A stretch of 64,000 nucleotides of DNA from Chitinophaga eiseniae (GTDB taxonomy: Bacteria > Bacteroidota > Bacteroidia > Chitinophagales > Chitinophagaceae), in assembly GCF_012641265.1 (NCBI RefSeq), contig NZ_JABAHZ010000001.1:1302001-1366000 (forward strand), written 5' to 3'. The first letter of the stretch is position 1; the number at the start of each line of letters is the position of its first letter. Under the pieces are notes generated by a model that searched no databases, was not told the origin of the DNA, and worked only from the letters and a program-made list of their open reading frames with translations. This document shows, one piece after another, positions 34,210-42,860 of this stretch. The translations under genes and the position numbers were made by a program.

Positions 34210-35331
34210 ATGATTGATTTTAACGCCAATGATCGCCTGACTCCTTTAAATAGTTTTCTTGCTAACATGGAATATGTGAAAAAGCAGGCAAATAATCCCA
34301 CGGTGGAAAAACTAAAACCTCTAATGTCAATAAATGATCGCCCAATCATTTATGAGAAAACTATTGTGATAATAAAAGGTAATAAGGGATGCCATAAAAG
34401 CCACATTGCAGAGTCAATTGCCAGCGCCGCTATTGCAAGAAAAGGTACAGACATTGGCAATTTCCTAAGTCTAAAAAGACATTGCAGTACTCCTATCGAA
34501 GTACATTATTTCGATACAGAACGCACAATCCATTCTCAATTCCCGGCTGCACTGAAAAGGATATATAAAAACGCAGGTTATATTGAAAGACCCGACGAAT
34601 TAGTTCCTTGCTCTTTAGTTATGGAAACTAGGATCGATAGAATTAATATTGTGCAATCGTATTTGGAGATGGTATTTAATAATAAAGATGCAAGCCAAGT
34701 ATACAAGGAAAGGATGCTCCTAATATTTGACATTATAACTGACTGCGCTGCTGATTTCAATTCACTACCTAGCTCATTAGTTGTGGTAGATACTCTCAAT
34801 CTACTAGTGAATAAGTTTCCAGTATCGATAGTGGTTGTGATTCATGAAAATAACAGCAGTGAAAAATCAGAAGGGCACCTGGGAACTCAGCTTGAGAAGA
34901 AAGCATCATCAGTATTGCGATCACAAAAGCATCTCGATGATACTGGCAGTACCTATTTAACAATAAGCATCAAGAAACAACGTGATTCAGAAGAAGATAA
35001 CGAACCGATTTATACGAAATTTGATGGGAACACTTTATCACTCAGAATAATTCCCAAACCCGCATCTGCAGACACCGGCGAATCCAACGGCATAAACAGC
35101 ACATTTCAGAATGCTATAAGAGACTTCTTCACTAATAACGACGAAGCTACCAGGGACCATATATGCCAGTCCATTGGAAATATTGTAAACATGAAGCCAG
35201 ACACGGTTGCCAGAAAGCTAATGAAAACAGCAAGTGAAGAGATAATCATACCTACCGATGACGGTGAAAAAGTACTGAAGAACATAAAAAAGGGCAGAGA
35301 GACTTATTATATTCTGGAAGATCTTAATTAA
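34210..35331 (+). CDS. RepA-like RecA-fold ATPase of a mobile element
   Basis: The 373 residues show a Walker A-like motif, IIKGNKGCHKSHIAESIAS (about residues 54-72), and a Walker B region, PSSLVVVDTLNLLV (about 193-206). The order fits RepA/AAA_25-type hexameric ATPases that many Bacteroidota integrative elements carry for replication or mobilisation. A segment with HEN then GHLGTQLEKKASSVLRSQKH is similar to the RepA family's sensor region. The C-terminal 80 residues look like a winged helix (ATRDHICQSIGNIVNMKPDT). The Walker A loop is unusual, with Cys-His in place of the common Gly-Lys pair order. It converges on the transfer operon across the structured region 35332-35645. Confidence 0.65.
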   Translation: MIDFNANDRLTPLNSFLANMEYVKKQANNPTVEKLKPLMSINDRPIIYEKTIVIIKGNKGCHKSHIAESIASAAIARKGTDIGNFLSLKRHCSTPIEVHYFDTERTIHSQFPAALKRIYKNAGYIERPDELVPCSLVMETRIDRINIVQSYLEMVFNNKDASQVYKERMLLIFDIITDCAADFNSLPSSLVVVDTLNLLVNKFPVSIVVVIHENNSSEKSEGHLGTQLEKKASSVLRSQKHLDDTGSTYLTISIKKQRDSEEDNEPIYTKFDGNTLSLRIIPKPASADTGESNGINSTFQNAIRDFFTNNDEATRDHICQSIGNIVNMKPDTVARKLMKTASEEIIIPTDDGEKVLKNIKKGRETYYILEDLN

Positions 35332-35379
35332 CGCAACTCAAGCGAAAAAAGTTGAGAGGCAGTGTTAGCGCTAAAAGAA

Positions 35380-35412
35380 GGGGGCGTCCTGCTACGTCTT
35401 GCAGACACCCCC
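35380..35412. terminator. GC-rich hairpin after the RepA-like gene
   Basis: GGGGGCGTCCTGC (35380-35392) pairs with GCAGACACCCCC (35401-35412), allowing one bulge. It lies 48 bases after the RepA-like stop. There is no T run, so it may be a terminator or part of a larger origin-type structure. Confidence 0.45.
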
Positions 35413-35444
35413 CCGCCTCCCACACCCCCGTAGCGACTAGCAAT

Positions 35445-35606
35445 ACTTCACCTGGTCCATAAAGACATTCATTGGAAAAAAAATATTACCCGTAGGCTAA
35501 GGCTGAAGGCGCGCTGAGGTGGACGCGGAGAGAGCGTTTAGCAGAGTGCTGAGGCGCACCGGGTGGGATTTTTTTTCCTTTGAATGGCTGGGAGACCAGG
35601 TGAAGT
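35445..35606. repeat. Long interrupted inverted repeat (origin- or RNA-like structure)
   Basis: The ends are perfect 13-base arms (ACTTCACCTGGTC, 35445-35457, and its complement, 35594-35606). Inside, a second pair of similar arms (CATTCATTGGAAAAAAAAT and its near-complement near 35570-35588) continues the pairing. The centre (35500-35560) is purine-rich and has two similar GCTGAGG units (near 35512 and 35549). The whole is about 160 bases long and lies between the convergent RepA-like gene and the transfer operon. It could be an origin of replication or transfer, or a structured RNA. Confidence 0.55.
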
Positions 35607-35645
35607 CTTAAATTTGCGAGAGGGGGTTTGTGAGGCTCTCTCACC

Positions 35646-36662
35646 TTACCTCCTAACCCCGTTCTTCTTGCTATTTTCACTTACTTGCTTTTTTGCACTC
35701 TTCCCAGCTGCTTTCTTTACGGTCTTTTTTGCTACTCCATTCTTTGCTTTCGGTGGATCAATTTTTACCTCGGCAGTTTCAGAGATCGGCAAAGAAGGAG
35801 TTTTTTTCTCTGCCACATTGTTAGATGGAGTGGACAATCCTTCGCCATTTCCAAGGCTGACAAGATTTGACAAAGCTTCTCTAGCCGACGTTTTCAGGAA
35901 CTGTTTATGGTCCAGCCGCATTTTAGCATTGGAAAACTTTAATCCCCGTGGTGGGTCCGCCTCGATAAATATCTTACCTTTTTTCGGATGTTCTGTTTCA
36001 ATAATGATACCCTTTCTTAGATATGTTATTGCATCACGCCGGTTATTATCGTTATTATTGAACAGTGGAATATCGAATCGGCTGGCAACAGCGGTCAATG
36101 ACATCGCACCCAAAAACTCGATGTTCTTATCGCTGTTAAGCATATTAGCGTTAGGATCAAGACGTATCCAGGAGTCAAATTTTAAGCGTACAAATTTAGG
36201 GTTAACTTCTCCATTGCCGTCAACAATATTCACTGTACGCATTCCAGGCTTGACTGATTCAACCTCAATTTTTCTGGTCAAATTCCTTTTATCAACAGCT
36301 CTTCCTTCCAGCAGGGACAATAGTTCCTCCATTGTCGGGCGGAAATAGGAAGAAATCAGAGCTTCCGTTTTCTGGCCTTTTGATTTATCAACTAAGGTTG
36401 AATGAATCGGTGATATTCCCAGGAAAAAATTTTGATCCGCATCTTGCGTCCATTTCACCTCAACTTTTGCAGATAACGATCTATTCTTATCCTCGGAAGA
36501 TACGGAGTGAGTAAAGGAGGCACTTTCAACACCTTGGAAGAGGTCATCTCTTACCTTTTCAATCTTATCTTCGGGATAACCCATTATAACCAGACTTGAA
36601 ACGACACTATTAATCTGTCTTTCAAAATCTGCTGAATCTTCTAAAACTCCTGTTAATGCCAT
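35646..36662 (-). CDS. DUF3945-like mobile-element protein with histone H1-like tail
   Basis: The 338 residues have a middle part with LLEGRAVDKRNLT, WIRLDPNANMLNSDKNIE and KGKIFIEADPPRGLKF, which resembles the repeats of DUF3945 proteins found in Bacteroidota conjugative elements. The family assignment is moderate. The last 60 residues are Lys/Ala/Pro-rich (NGVAKKTVKKAAGKSAKK), much like the tail of histone H1, so the protein probably binds DNA. It is the last gene of the transfer operon, 12 bases after the 235-residue gene. A role in DNA handling during transfer is inferred. Confidence 0.5.
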   Translation of the reverse strand: MALTGVLEDSADFERQINSVVSSLVIMGYPEDKIEKVRDDLFQGVESASFTHSVSSEDKNRSLSAKVEVKWTQDADQNFFLGISPIHSTLVDKSKGQKTEALISSYFRPTMEELLSLLEGRAVDKRNLTRKIEVESVKPGMRTVNIVDGNGEVNPKFVRLKFDSWIRLDPNANMLNSDKNIEFLGAMSLTAVASRFDIPLFNNNDNNRRDAITYLRKGIIIETEHPKKGKIFIEADPPRGLKFSNAKMRLDHKQFLKTSAREALSNLVSLGNGEGLSTPSNNVAEKKTPSLPISETAEVKIDPPKAKNGVAKKTVKKAAGKSAKKQVSENSKKNGVRR

Positions 36663-36673
36663 AACTATTTGTT

Positions 36674-37381
36674 TTAAAGTTTAACTGAAACAATTAATTT
36701 GTCATTGCTAATTGGTTTGGCCGTTTTTCTTTTTTTTAACTTAATAATATTTTTGTCATTGGTGACATCTGCTGCTGGAATTTGGACTTTGTTTTTTATT
36801 TCTTGTCGAACGTAAACTGCTCGCAAATCAGAATTGTGTACGTGCATTTCCTTCTTTTGAATCTTGAATAGCCGTGTTCGGCTTGTAGCATTATCGTCGA
36901 GTACATTTTGCGGCAAATTGTTAACATCAATCTTTTGTCTATTGATTTTAAAGAGTCGTTTTTCATCAAATACAGGATTTGATTTTCCCAAATATTCCCG
37001 TGGTTTGATTTCTTCGCTGGCGGATGGAACAGTTAAATTACTATTGGTAAATTCCAAGAAAACATCTTTCATGTTTCTATATCTGTTGCCAGGATGCAGA
37101 ATATCCGAAATTTTAAAACCAATTTTCTGCATATAGCTAAGATCTCTCCCTCCATTGATTGCACGTATAAGAGCATCCGCCTTGATCTTGACCATAGACA
37201 ATTCATCACGTTCATCCGAAGAAAGTGACACCCTTTTTGATTGGGAAATAATATGATTATACACTCTCCACTTTAGTTTCTGAAAATCCAGGCTATTAGT
37301 AATACTTCTACCATATCTGTGCATAAATTCCTCTTCTTTTCTATTCCATCTATTATAAGCCTGTAATACGCGGTTCTCCAT
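36674..37381 (-). CDS. Unrecognised basic protein, paralogue of the next gene
   Basis: The 235 residues are strongly basic and helical, with no signal peptide. The first 75 residues (FMHRYGRSITNSLDFQKLKW, DELSMVKIKADALIRAINGG) line up with the first 75 of the protein at 37401-37913 (YVNMFGPEILKDKAFLKAKR, DDLATLKIINNQIRKLNREI). The two are likely diverged copies. Each has a different C-terminal tail: here short strands (RTRLFKIQKKEMHVHNSD) and a basic end. It is in the late part of the transfer operon. No family is recognised. Confidence 0.65.
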   Translation of the reverse strand: MENRVLQAYNRWNRKEEEFMHRYGRSITNSLDFQKLKWRVYNHIISQSKRVSLSSDERDELSMVKIKADALIRAINGGRDLSYMQKIGFKISDILHPGNRYRNMKDVFLEFTNSNLTVPSASEEIKPREYLGKSNPVFDEKRLFKINRQKIDVNNLPQNVLDDNATSRTRLFKIQKKEMHVHNSDLRAVYVRQEIKNKVQIPAADVTNDKNIIKLKKRKTAKPISNDKLIVSVKL

Positions 37382-37400
37382 TTTGGGTATATTTTAACTG

Positions 37401-37913
37401 CTACAACTTTTTACCATTTGAGATACCTCCAGAAAGAATTATCCGATTGGCATGTCTACGTTTTAAATCAATTCTCTTGGTGTTCTCCGATTTAACTTTT
37501 TTGTCCTTATTCCCATTCAAATCGGAAATAATTTTGTCCATCTGTTGAGTATCACTTCTGGCCTGTCTTCTCTTAGCAATCTTCCTAGCAGAAGCCGCTG
37601 CGAGATCAAACATTTTTTTTGAAATAATATTTATAGTCCGAACAGTATTTATAGCTCTTCCAATTCCAAACCTGGGGTATATCTCCCTATTTAGCTTTCT
37701 TATTTGGTTATTAATAATTTTAAGAGTGGCCAGGTCATCTTTATTCTTTGTACCATCAAAGCTACGCCTGATATTCTCTAGTCCATTTCTCTTTGCTTTG
37801 AGAAAAGCCTTATCCTTTAAAATTTCAGGACCAAACATATTTACGTAGTTATTGGTTCGCCTGTGCAAGCTATCCAGCATCGCATCAATTGGCCTCACAC
37901 CATTTTCTTCCAT
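37401..37913 (-). CDS. Unrecognised basic protein, paralogue of the preceding gene
   Basis: The 170 residues are mostly helical and basic, with no signal peptide or membrane segment. The N-terminal 75 residues align with those of the 235-residue neighbour. The C-terminal part is dense in Lys and Arg (ARKIAKRRQARSD, RIDLKRRHANRI), which suggests nucleic-acid binding. It lies six bases after traN. No family is recognised. Confidence 0.65.
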   Translation of the reverse strand: MEENGVRPIDAMLDSLHRRTNNYVNMFGPEILKDKAFLKAKRNGLENIRRSFDGTKNKDDLATLKIINNQIRKLNREIYPRFGIGRAINTVRTINIISKKMFDLAAASARKIAKRRQARSDTQQMDKIISDLNGNKDKKVKSENTKRIDLKRRHANRIILSGGISNGKKL

Positions 37914-37919
37914 AAGACG

Positions 37920-38747
37920 CTAATTTACTAGGTTATCAACGGGCTTACATTTAAGCAAGTGCTTGCCTTTAATACTTATTTTCAAATGTCGATCCCCACT
38001 CTTTTCAAAAAATTCTACATGAAATTTTTTCCCATCGGCAATGGTGAACTTCTCAAAAACAGTGACTATCTCCAGATCGGCATCAGGTGGGACAGCATTC
38101 ATAGAATCAAGATTTGAATACGTTGAAAGTATTTCCTTTTCCATATGTGAAGTCCTTTTTGACCTGGTACGATCCGCGATAAAGAATTTGCAAAAATCTA
38201 CATCGAAAGGAATTGCGCTGCCGTTGTGAATCCCAAATCGAAAAAACATTTTTCCACCAGCAAGATAGACTCCCTTTAATCGAATGGTAACATTACCGTT
38301 ACTAGACATCGGTTTCCTGGACGTTGGGGAAATATATTGTATAGCTCCAGCTATTTGTCTTACACGCTTTTGCGACAATTCCAATCCCCCATCTGCATAC
38401 TGGTTAGCATCTGAAACGGCGAAATCATAAATATTTTTAAATATATCGCTAGTATAGGATACATTAAACGAATAAATGCGGCCATCATCAGTAAACACAC
38501 TCACATTTGTCGGAATAAAATTTTCCTCACTAGCTTTGATTCGCAGCACATTGGATACTTTACTAATCTCGCCAATTTCAATGCTGGCAGATCCTCTGTC
38601 AGCATTCTTTATGTTTGCCGGAAATACCAAAAGAGTAGTTTTGCTCAAACAAACTTTCACTTCCTTTGGAAACACTTCTTGGGAGTAAGTCTTCAAACAT
38701 GTGAACAATAGACAAACCCAACAGCACAATACTTTAACACTTTTCAT
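37920..38747 (-). CDS. traN: Conjugative transposon protein TraN (DUF4138)
   Basis: The 275 residues start with a signal peptide (MKSVKVLCCWVCLLFTCLKT, then YSQ). The remainder fits TraN of Bacteroidota conjugative elements: VCLSKTTLLVFPANIKNADR near the start, and LKGVYLAGGKMFFRFGIHNG with FDVDFCKFFIADRTRSKRTS later. TraN is a periplasmic or outer-membrane part of the mating apparatus, similar in role to VirB9. It is in the expected place after traM, except that a 205-residue unknown gene lies between. Confidence 0.8.
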   Translation of the reverse strand: MKSVKVLCCWVCLLFTCLKTYSQEVFPKEVKVCLSKTTLLVFPANIKNADRGSASIEIGEISKVSNVLRIKASEENFIPTNVSVFTDDGRIYSFNVSYTSDIFKNIYDFAVSDANQYADGGLELSQKRVRQIAGAIQYISPTSRKPMSSNGNVTIRLKGVYLAGGKMFFRFGIHNGSAIPFDVDFCKFFIADRTRSKRTSHMEKEILSTYSNLDSMNAVPPDADLEIVTVFEKFTIADGKKFHVEFFEKSGDRHLKISIKGKHLLKCKPVDNLVN

Positions 38748-38774
38748 CTACTTAAATTTACACGGTTTAAAAAA

Positions 38775-39392
38775 TCAAAATGAAGGTTGTTGAAATCCTT
38801 TTATTTTCAATTCCAATTTCATAAAAGCATGAGCTTCATACATGGTAGGGAATCGAGATAAATGGTTAAATACCTGAGTAGGGTAAAATAGTCTAGCATG
38901 AGAAAGAAGCCGAAAATCCCCACATGCCACTTTTCCAAATACCGTATTAAACCAGTATTTAATTTGCAAAGCAATGGCAATTACATTTCCCGGATACTCC
39001 ATTTTCTCCATTATCAAAACAGAGTTAACGGCTTCAAATAAATGAACCCTTTCCTTCCTGTATCCAGCGCACAAAAGATTCGCTGATTTTTCAAAATATC
39101 GATCATCCCAATCGATTTCCTGCAATTGCTTTTCTAGTCTGGAAATAGCGATGCCACCAAAATTTATATTGGGTAGTTCAATTGGCAATTTCAATATTGC
39201 ATTATAAGAATCAACTTCGTACTCTCCAGATGAGTTCTTACAAAAGGACAACAGAAAAAAAAGCGTATCTTTTTTTATCTTTTCTGTTCTCATAATTGTA
39301 AAGAGATCAGAGGATGGCTTAATAGAAGAAAGTTCCTTATCTGTAATTGTCAATGATATTGCCTTCAAAGTTTGCTGAATATACTCGCTCAT
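38775..39392 (-). CDS. Unrecognised 205-aa protein between traM and traN
   Basis: The 205 residues look soluble and mainly helical, with an amphipathic C-terminal half (VIAIALQIKYWFNTVFGKVA). It has no signal peptide. I do not recognise it from CTnDOT-type operons, where traN follows traM directly. Its place, 28 bases after traN's start region and 18 bases after traM, suggests a role specific to this element type, such as regulation or an accessory to the transfer machine. Confidence 0.65.
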   Translation of the reverse strand: MSEYIQQTLKAISLTITDKELSSIKPSSDLFTIMRTEKIKKDTLFFLLSFCKNSSGEYEVDSYNAILKLPIELPNINFGGIAISRLEKQLQEIDWDDRYFEKSANLLCAGYRKERVHLFEAVNSVLIMEKMEYPGNVIAIALQIKYWFNTVFGKVACGDFRLLSHARLFYPTQVFNHLSRFPTMYEAHAFMKLELKIKGFQQPSF

Positions 39393-39409
39393 ATACAGTA
39401 TTTATATAA

Positions 39410-40645
39410 TTAATTAGAATCCTTCAATAAGACAGGATGATTAGCTTTAATCGTTACGCGGATCAACTTGGTTTTTCTTCCAATGAGGGTTTTGACGGAT
39501 TGAATCCCAGCACTAGCTGCCTGGGCTGTAATACTTGGGTCTAACGATGCAAGCTGTAGTGATTGAAGAGCATTGTCGGCATCAGTCTTAGCTATATCCC
39601 TGGTAATAGAACCTGGAACTGGTATCCCTTCAATTCCGTCGTTGTTATACATTTTCAATGACACAGGAAAAAGATTATCTCCATACTTTATTTGGGTAAC
39701 TGTTAGCTGTAGCCTTTCTCCTGCTATTGCCGCCACCCCATAAACGAATGTTCCACGTGGGATCTGAATGCCATTTATATATAAATCGACATCCAATCTC
39801 AATTTGAGTGTGGAACCGCTTACAATAGTTGCTGTTGTATGTACAGTGGCGGGAATTGCATTATCAATTCTCTGTTCTTCTGATGATGAAATATCAAGAA
39901 AAGCCTTCTTGTGTACCACCTTTTTGCGGATCGTGTCGCGATTTGCCGGAAACAAGTCAGTAAAACCACTGTGGGGGTCTACTTTAAGTGGAACTACGTG
40001 ATCTTGTTTTTGCATTGATAATTGCCTTGCCCGCTCCTTTATCCGGCTGGGATTCTGAATATCAAGGACTTTATCGAGCATCCCATTAAGTGTTGATAGC
40101 TCTGGATCAACAGGGGCGGATTGCGTTTGAAGGCTTGCCATAGCATCCTCAAGGGCTTTTATAGAATGTTCTTCAACTGAAGCACTACTTTCGTCAGTCC
40201 TGGTTTTACCAGAAACGTTTGGTTCTTCTGCCACACGTTTCGACAATTCGGCAAGACGCCCCCGAATCTTTTCTTCTGTAGCGTTATTCGCCGCTGCAGT
40301 GGTCGGAGAAAATGGCGCTTCTACAACACCGCTTCGCTTTCCCGTATCAACATCCCCTGCTTTAAAGTAAGGGTCATATTCTCTTGCAATTTTCAAATTG
40401 CTTGAATCCTGTTCCTGTTGCGCATAGAGGCTCATTTTGTCGGAAGGCTTTTCGCCTTGGAAGTCCGGATTGGGAAGATTAAAGTTCAATCCAGAACTGG
40501 CACTCTGCTGTCCTTCGGAGTGGCTATTTCCTCCACCAAATGAATAAAATAGTAGCGCCACGAACGGAACAATAATGACTGGTAAAAAAAGTAGCGGCTT
40601 TAATTTTCTATCACTTAAATTTATTCCTGCAATCACACTTGCCAT
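39410..40645 (-). CDS. traM: Conjugative transposon protein TraM
   Basis: The start at 40645 is preferred because MASVIAGINLSDRKLKPLLF matches TraM N-termini and a membrane segment follows at about 14-35 (LLFLPVIIVPFVALLFYSFG). An in-frame start at 40807 would run into traL. The middle, residues 45-240, is linker-like and the C-terminal 170 residues form the TraM/VirB10-like domain, with IPATVHTTATIVSGSTLKLR and IQIPRGTFVYGVAAIAGERL. TraM bridges the inner and outer membranes in the mating apparatus. Confidence 0.85.
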   Translation of the reverse strand: MASVIAGINLSDRKLKPLLFLPVIIVPFVALLFYSFGGGNSHSEGQQSASSGLNFNLPNPDFQGEKPSDKMSLYAQQEQDSSNLKIAREYDPYFKAGDVDTGKRSGVVEAPFSPTTAAANNATEEKIRGRLAELSKRVAEEPNVSGKTRTDESSASVEEHSIKALEDAMASLQTQSAPVDPELSTLNGMLDKVLDIQNPSRIKERARQLSMQKQDHVVPLKVDPHSGFTDLFPANRDTIRKKVVHKKAFLDISSSEEQRIDNAIPATVHTTATIVSGSTLKLRLDVDLYINGIQIPRGTFVYGVAAIAGERLQLTVTQIKYGDNLFPVSLKMYNNDGIEGIPVPGSITRDIAKTDADNALQSLQLASLDPSITAQAASAGIQSVKTLIGRKTKLIRVTIKANHPVLLKDSN

Positions 40646-40673
40646 AACACACAAATATTTGAAGTGAAAAACA

Positions 40674-41090
40674 TCATTTACTGAAAAATAAATTGTCCTG
40701 CATTTTTTGTAAAATATCAGGTCCATTGGGTGTACGTCTAATACTATCAACCAGGTTAAGATATTCCTGGATGTATAATGAATCTGCAGCAGAACTAGAA
40801 CTACCATAGATGCCAGAATCCTGTATTAATGGCATATCAACATTCTCTTTAATTACAATTCCTGGCGTATTTCTAATCAAGACCTGGACTAAACTCAAAA
40901 TAGACATGCCTCCAAAAACAGTAATAAACATAGCGAGACAGCGAATTTTCTGACGTCTTGAAAGACTTGCCTGTTTCCTGTTCAAGTATTCGGCAACCTT
41001 AATAAATAAAAGATCAACCTTAGTTGAAATCCAATTTCCCACTGGAGATTCTACATTCTTATTCTTGAAAATAAATCTGGGTAATCTCAT
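40674..41090 (-). CDS. traL: TraL-like small membrane protein
   Basis: The 138 residues have one membrane segment (about 50-70; IRCLAMFITVFGGMSILSLV) with a basic cytoplasmic N-terminus. Size, topology and place between traK and traM agree with TraL of Bacteroidota conjugative transposons; sequence alone would not name it. Its start overlaps the traK stop by four bases. Confidence 0.6.
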   Translation of the reverse strand: MRLPRFIFKNKNVESPVGNWISTKVDLLFIKVAEYLNRKQASLSRRQKIRCLAMFITVFGGMSILSLVQVLIRNTPGIVIKENVDMPLIQDSGIYGSSSSAADSLYIQEYLNLVDSIRRTPNGPDILQKMQDNLFFSK

Positions 41091-41710
41091 CTTTTAAAAA
41101 TTTGGAGGTCATTATTGCGTACTATTTCCCACTTTTCTATAAGCAGGCCATGGGGATTTGCATCAGTACGATCCTGTAACACTCGCAGTTCACCTGTTGT
41201 GATCAAATCCCTCAGAACAGTGCTGGTAGGTCTTATAATCTTCTGTTTCCCATAAAATGTAAAATGAAAAGGTTGCTCCACCGTACTTACGGAAATACTA
41301 TCCATTGTAAGTTCCTGGGAAATATTTCCACCGACAACTTGCTTATAGTAACCGGATTCCTTCAGGTTGTCATACTGTACTTTAGCGCTTTTATCTGCCA
41401 AATAGAGTGCTTTTGAAATTTGATTTTCGATGGCTTTATCATCCGGGAGAAGAGAAAAAAACAACTCGTGAAAAACCTTAACATGATCTCTGCACTCAAC
41501 TTGCATATTATCCCTTCTGCTAGCTGCTATTGCCTCCAAAGCCTTTCCGGAATTTGTAATAACGAATATTCTTTTCCCAACTGCTTCAGCATAAACAGTA
41601 CAACGATATATTGCAAATCCGCCTAAGAGGACAGCTGAAAGCACCAACACAATGCTAAACAGCCTGATGTGCTTGAACGCACTATCAATATTCTTTAATT
41701 GTTCCAACAT
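41087..41710 (-). CDS. traK: Conjugative transposon protein TraK
   Basis: The start at 41710 gives MLEQLKNIDSAFKHIRLFSI, the normal TraK N-terminus, and 207 residues, the normal length. A start at 41728 would add six residues. One membrane segment follows (about 20-40). The periplasmic part has LYLADKSAKVQYDNLKESGY and VSTVEQPFHFTFYGKQKIIR, typical for the VirB8-like TraK. It assembles the mating channel at the inner membrane. Confidence 0.85.
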   Translation of the reverse strand: MLEQLKNIDSAFKHIRLFSIVLVLSAVLLGGFAIYRCTVYAEAVGKRIFVITNSGKALEAIAASRRDNMQVECRDHVKVFHELFFSLLPDDKAIENQISKALYLADKSAKVQYDNLKESGYYKQVVGGNISQELTMDSISVSTVEQPFHFTFYGKQKIIRPTSTVLRDLITTGELRVLQDRTDANPHGLLIEKWEIVRNNDLQIFKR

Positions 41711-41743
41711 AAAACCGCACATTTTCAATCACACAAAAAATAA

Positions 41744-42838
41744 TTACCCTGCTATCTTGGATTGCATATAATTGGAGGCCATTCCAACACTCTGAGTCGC
41801 AGCAGTTGTTGCTGTGTTAACAGTGTTACCCGCAATCCTAGTCACCTTATGCTGCAACGCATTTCCACCTCCGACGTGAACTATCCACTCAGCTATATTG
41901 GGAACAGTAGTGTATGCGATAATCCCAATGATCAAAAAAATGATATACCCGGTGTCATATAAACCAAAAACGGTTGTACCATCACGCGTTAGAGATTCTA
42001 AATCCAATTTCAAAATATTCTCTTGTATTTTACCCAGAATTGCGGCTAGAATATTGCATACAGGTAACCATAAATAGACATTCACATAACGACTGAGGTA
42101 AACAGTCAAAGTATGGTGAAAACCATCGAAAACACTGAGTCCAAAAACTATTGGGCCTAAAACAGCTAAAACGATAAGATTAAACGTTCGCAGTGTATTT
42201 ATACACAATGCAGCAGCAGCATACAAAATTTGTAAAATGACTGATATAATCTGCTTAATGGAGTTTTGCATTCTATATGCTAACTTACTTGCCACAAACT
42301 CCATATTGTGCATAATTTTCTCTTTCCAATCCTCAGTCTGTACATCCTTATGCGCGTATTTCATCCATAAATCACGATCACCAGAACCACCTTCACCAAC
42401 TAGCGCCTGCCACTGATCGGATCTTTTCATCATTTCCTCTTTCTTCTTAAATAATTCTTTAATCGCCAGGTCAGATTTGTCCTTTACCTGCTTAGTGCCG
42501 ATTACAGTTGGTGATAAAATTCCATCCATGATACTAATCACAACAGGAAAGTTGAGAATACACCATCCAAGTACAAATGGACGTAGTAAAGGGTATACGT
42601 CAACCGACTCACCATTGGCAATATGCTTCCAGACACGATGACCGATGTAGAAAGTCGCTCCCATTCCTGCAATTGCGCGTCCTACCCCAATTAAATCACC
42701 ACACATCGGTATCATATCACTTTTCAATTTGTCCAGAACAGCCTGTAGGCTGTTAATACCATCAGCAATTCCTTGGGCTGAAGCCAGGGAAGGGATAAAC
42801 AGTAAACAGACAATCAACAACACAAAATTCCTTTTCAT
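41744..42838 (-). CDS. traJ: Conjugative transposon protein TraJ
   Basis: The 364 residues start with a signal peptide (NFVLLIVCLLFIPSLASAQG) and contain several membrane segments (about 60-80, 90-120, 205-245, 300-320). Family features are LKSDMIPMCGDLIGVGRAIA, RPFVLGWCILNFPVVISIMD and NTLRTFNLIVLAVLGPIVFG. TraJ is the VirB6-like polytopic part of the mating channel. It lies 23 bases after the third TraI-like gene. Confidence 0.85.
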   Translation of the reverse strand: MKRNFVLLIVCLLFIPSLASAQGIADGINSLQAVLDKLKSDMIPMCGDLIGVGRAIAGMGATFYIGHRVWKHIANGESVDVYPLLRPFVLGWCILNFPVVISIMDGILSPTVIGTKQVKDKSDLAIKELFKKKEEMMKRSDQWQALVGEGGSGDRDLWMKYAHKDVQTEDWKEKIMHNMEFVASKLAYRMQNSIKQIISVILQILYAAAALCINTLRTFNLIVLAVLGPIVFGLSVFDGFHHTLTVYLSRYVNVYLWLPVCNILAAILGKIQENILKLDLESLTRDGTTVFGLYDTGYIIFLIIGIIAYTTVPNIAEWIVHVGGGNALQHKVTRIAGNTVNTATTAATQSVGMASNYMQSKIAG

Positions 42839-42860
42839 ACCACATTTATTTAATTAACTG

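Noticed and set aside
34210..35331. Relaxase or integrase
   Set aside because: The protein has a RecA-type ATPase pattern and lacks the His-triad or the Arg-His-Arg-Tyr residues of those enzymes.
35584..36348. 254-codon + strand frame opposite the DUF3945-like gene
   Set aside because: Its hydrophobic Phe/Leu-rich product is the antisense reading of the Lys/Ala-rich tail; not a gene.
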